Below, piece after piece: positions 34,029 to 36,374 of a stretch of 36,374 nucleotides of DNA. This DNA is from an uncultured Gemmiger sp. (lineage in GTDB: Bacteria; Bacillota; Clostridia; Oscillospirales; Ruminococcaceae). The stretch lies in contig CASFJO010000090.1 in the NCBI GenBank assembly GCA_949295035.1, positions 1 to 36,374 on the forward strand. Direction: 5' to 3'. Numbering within the stretch: position 1 is the first letter of the stretch; every line of letters starts with the position of its first letter. The notes beneath the pieces were generated by a model that saw nothing but the letters and a program-made list of their open reading frames with translations, searched no databases and had not been told where the DNA came from. A program made the position numbers and the translations under genes.

Positions 34029-34796
34029 CTATGGCGAGTGTGTTAATGGCTTACCTTCATATCGGAGTGCTTCACCTTCATTGTTATAAGGCACTATATA
34101 CATGGTATCCTCGATCACAAGCTCGTAATTACCAAGCATATAATTTTTATAAAGTTCTTCTACCTAGCAGTTCAATGGGTCTTGAGCCTCCATCATTGCA
34201 CAGATTTTCAGAACATTCTCTGATTTATAATTCCCATTCTCACGCTCTCCTAAAGCCCATAAACCTACATTATTTAGGCTAATATCAGAATACTTCTCGT
34301 ATTCCGTATTTTTTGTCACGATATTGGTTTCAAATTTTACGGTGTCTCCAAAGCCCTCCAAGACATCCACAAAATCACTGTAATAATATCTTCCATAGGC
34401 ATATTCTGGCTTGTAGTTGATATTCTTTACATAAAGGAAATAACTTAACGAATTCTCGCTTTCATCCTCTACTCTACCGCTTCCGATATCAATATCGGAG
34501 CTCTCTACCTTATGATTTGGAATCATTGGTGTTGCAAACACAATATCCACGATTCCACTTACTCTTTGACTATGATCAACTGCTTCATTATTTGATTCGT
34601 CTTTCTCAAGGGCCCTACACCTAAACCAAAATCTGTATCCTCCATATTTACTTGCAACACTTTGGTTTTCATAGCTTATCCCACTTCCAATATCAATGTC
34701 CTTCGTACTTGCTGCAAAAGCTGTGGTCATACTCTATATCATGATCATTCCTACCATGACTGCTGCCAAAGCTTTCTTGATGTTTAAGATTTTCAT
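34029..34796 (-). pseudogene. Secreted protein gene interrupted by two in-frame TAG codons
   Basis: A clear start (AGGAGGAG, 5 bases, ATG 34794-34796) opens MKILNIKKALAAVMVGMIMI, then TAG (34734-34736), then SMTTAFAAS, together forming one signal peptide with a likely cut after AFA. The frame continues for 188 residues containing two DIDIGSG repeats and FVDVLEGFGDTVKFETN, meets a second TAG (34164-34166), and continues in frame with VEELYKNYMLGNYELVIED to a third TAG at 34029-34031. Each of the first two fits a single CAG-to-TAG change. By standard code the gene is broken; if TAG were read as an amino acid it would give a protein of about 255 residues. No family is recognised. Confidence 0.65.
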
Positions 34797-34890
34797 AGTA
34801 TCTCCTCCTATTATTTATTTATATCTTTAATATTTTTCATGTACTAAATCAGGTATTTCATTTTATGCTTTATGGTTACACACAAAGCAA

Positions 34891-34932
34891 GGAGGATATC
34901 TAGCAGTGCTTCTACACCACCAGATATCCTCC
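34891..34932 (-). terminator. Hairpin after the 34971-35678 gene
   Basis: Perfect 11-bp arms (34891-34901 and 34922-34932) with a 20-base loop lie about 40 bases after the upstream stop. The T content after it on the minus strand is only moderate. Confidence 0.5.
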
Positions 34933-34970
34933 CTATGTTACTTAAACCTTACTTACAGGTACAGGCTTCT

Positions 34971-35678
34971 TTATTCCTGGCTGGCCTGGGCATCCTGAGC
35001 AGCCTTATCAGCAGCGATCTGCTCCTTGGTGCGACGGGTACGAGGAGTATGCTTCTTGTCAGGATCCATACCCTGTGCGATCAAAATCTTCTTCAGGGCA
35101 TCCGAAAGTTCAACCTCCTGCATGCGTACACGCTTATTAGTAGACTCCTTCTTCTTAGCCATTCTCTCAACCCACTTCCAGTAGCTGTTTAAAGGCTTCC
35201 CATCGCACCGGAACACATGAGTTGCATCATCTGCATCAGACATCTGCTCTACACTGAAATCCTTGTCTTCCACCTTTTTATAAAGCACAACAGCCAGCTT
35301 CAATTCTTTGTGGTTCTCCTTCATAACTTGGAAGAACTTCTTAAATTCCTCTTTGCTGTTGATCTCTGCCACAAAGCAGTTTTCGTATGTAAAGATATGC
35401 TTGTCCTCAGTGCCATGCTTATAAATCTTCACCAGTTGGAAGGCATAGTACCCTTCACCAGAATAAACAAGCTTACTAAGCTTAGACATGGCATCCTGCT
35501 TAGAAAATGCTTCGGCCTTTTCGGAACTGTTAACATCACAAAATCTGATCATGGTGGTTTCCTCCTCAGTATTGGTCATGGTGTTGTTAGCGGTCATTTC
35601 AGAATTAACGGTCATGGTGGTTTCCTCCTCAGTAGTTTTAATGGTGGTGGCGGTCTCGTTATTGATCATGGTATTCAT
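34971..35678 (-). CDS. Unknown protein, up to 235 residues, with three in-frame starts
   Basis: The folded part begins at MIRFCDVNSSEKAEAF (ATG 35552) and includes YYAFQLVKIYKHG, FVAEINSKEEFKKFFQVM and a basic C-terminal tail (HTPRTRRTKEQ) that may touch nucleic acid. Upstream lie two more in-frame ATGs, 35615 and 35678. All three have a ribosome-binding site (AAGGAG or GAGGAG), the last two within the repeated GAGGAGGAAACCACC. The N-terminal 42 residues are thus Thr/Asn/Glu-rich translation of repeated leader DNA. A promoter lies at 35768-35796. I do not recognise the family. Confidence 0.7.
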   Translation of the reverse strand: MNTMINNETATTIKTTEEETTMTVNSEMTANNTMTNTEEETTMIRFCDVNSSEKAEAFSKQDAMSKLSKLVYSGEGYYAFQLVKIYKHGTEDKHIFTYENCFVAEINSKEEFKKFFQVMKENHKELKLAVVLYKKVEDKDFSVEQMSDADDATHVFRCDGKPLNSYWKWVERMAKKKESTNKRVRMQEVELSDALKKILIAQGMDPDKKHTPRTRRTKEQIAADKAAQDAQASQE

Positions 35679-36204
35679 ATCTTTTCTCCTTAAGTAGGTT
35701 TCTTATTTGGTGGCTCATCAACTTGGCCTTCGTTGATGTTTTGGTGCTGTGTCCTTTCGACATGCTTATAATAGCACAACCATTTTTCCTTGTCTAATTG
35801 GCATACGTTGCTTAAACTTATGTATACGTTACCTCTATTTTCTTAATACGTGGCACTTTCTTTAAGAGTACCTATCAAAAAATCATAAATTTTCAATTTT
35901 TTCATGTTTGGCGCTTTATACAATTGCCTTACCATTTTTCCTTATGTCGTTTATCACTTTTGTATAGTTTTCAAATATTTTTGTGTTTTATGCTTAAAGC
36001 ACTTTCTTTCTGTCAGTGCCGAAACTCCTTCTAATGATTTCACATGAACTTAACAACAGTCACAGACATATAAACCTCTTACTGCCCATCCTTTGGTGAT
36101 CTGGATGCCCTTCATAAAGGAAATATGCCAAATTGTCAAAACTCCAAGGCTGCAACTGAATTGGTTTCAATCTGCAACTAATTTACAGCCTTTTTGGGGC
36201 TTTT
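35679..36204. other. AT-rich spacer with one promoter and no gene
   Basis: Apart from the promoter at 35768-35796 and a small inverted repeat CATCAAC/GTTGATG near 35725-35745 in the leader, I see no gene. TTGGTTTCAATC with neighbouring TGCAACTAA at 36151-36181 recurs at 33827-33863. Confidence 0.4.
35768..35796 (-). promoter_or_regulatory. Promoter for the 34971-35678 gene
   Basis: Minus-strand TAGACA (35791-35796), 17 bases and TATTAT (35768-35773), about 85 bases before the first start codon. Confidence 0.6.
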
Positions 36205-36374
36205 CTAGCCTGTTACAGCCACTAGATTGGTTTCACTGCATACGGCGCTGGCCGGCGGCAGTTGGTGCGGTACTGAACGGCAGCGGGGCGGCGGCAGCGG
36301 CAGCGTCTTGATGTAGCCCATGTATCCCTCATAATAGTGGTATCCGCAGCAGCGGAAATTGACTATTAGGAGGG
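36205..36374 (-). CDS. Possible 3' end of a gene entering from the right edge
   Basis: A minus-strand frame is open from the window end to TAG at 36205-36207 and reads FRCCGYHYYEGYMGYIKTLP, followed by a Pro/Arg/Ser-rich tail. GC rises again here, as in the main chromosome. It is too short to identify and could be non-coding. Confidence 0.2.
   Translation of the reverse strand, partial: LLIVNFRCCGYHYYEGYMGYIKTLPLPPPRCRSVPHQLPPASAVCSETNLVAVTG

Noticed and set aside
36093-36311. A 72-codon plus-strand frame near the right end
   Set aside because: No ribosome-binding site, low-complexity Ala end, and crosses a composition boundary.

Overview
The window reads as a chromosomal segment from a GC-rich anaerobic gut Clostridia member, most likely an Oscillospiraceae/Ruminococcaceae relative of Faecalibacterium, Gemmiger or Subdoligranulum. 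That placement is inference. It rests on the very high GC of positions 1-23500, strong Shine-Dalgarno sites, sigma-A promoters with 17-bp spacers, frequent GTG/TTG starts, and the gene families present (2-hydroxyacyl-CoA dehydratase activase, DegV, CdaR-type regulator, QueT, FMN-binding lipoproteins).

Core region, about 1-23500. A helicase tail is abutted head-on by a truncated membrane-anchored gene. Then come an SGNH hydrolase; a DegV protein; an operon of split dehydratase activase, HgdB-like protein and DEDDh exonuclease; a small FMN-binding lipoprotein; a decayed larA fused to the end of a membrane-protein gene; a CdaR/PucR-type regulator; secA; a hemolysin III/PAQR protein; a HAD hydrolase; queT with a long leader; an operon of pyridoxamine kinase, trmL and degV; a small membrane protein; a 563-residue lipoprotein with an FMN-binding domain and a 218-residue internal tandem duplication; and an OmpR-type two-component system.

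Mobile region, about 23540-33700. It starts with three small genes and an orphan attenuator-like hairpin that contains an 8-codon reading frame. Then two directly repeated blocks, each made of a DUF6075 gene, terminator-like hairpins and the 3' part of a tRNA-Lys(CTT), bracket about 8 kb. Inside are a ParM-like ATPase and small partner, a ribbon-helix-helix protein, a C5 cytosine DNA methyltransferase, a GS-fold amidoligase overlapping it, a gamma-glutamylcyclotransferase-like protein, a DUF6329 protein, MobC, and a relaxase whose 3' end is replaced by the out-of-frame tail of a large serine recombinase. This looks like a mobilizable element that has lost its integration gene by deletion, next to the remnant of a related element in the same tRNA-type site.

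Right end, 33700-36374. Composition turns abruptly AT-rich, suggesting a different source. It carries a secreted-protein gene broken by two in-frame TAG codons (one inside the signal peptide), a 235-codon gene with three in-frame starts that each have their own ribosome-binding site, and several short or partial frames.

Two themes stand out. Several genes end at fusion junctions (near 213, 9170 and 26238). The mobile element carries an amidoligase/cyclotransferase pair beside a DNA methyltransferase, and the amidoligase appears to start at an ATT codon.
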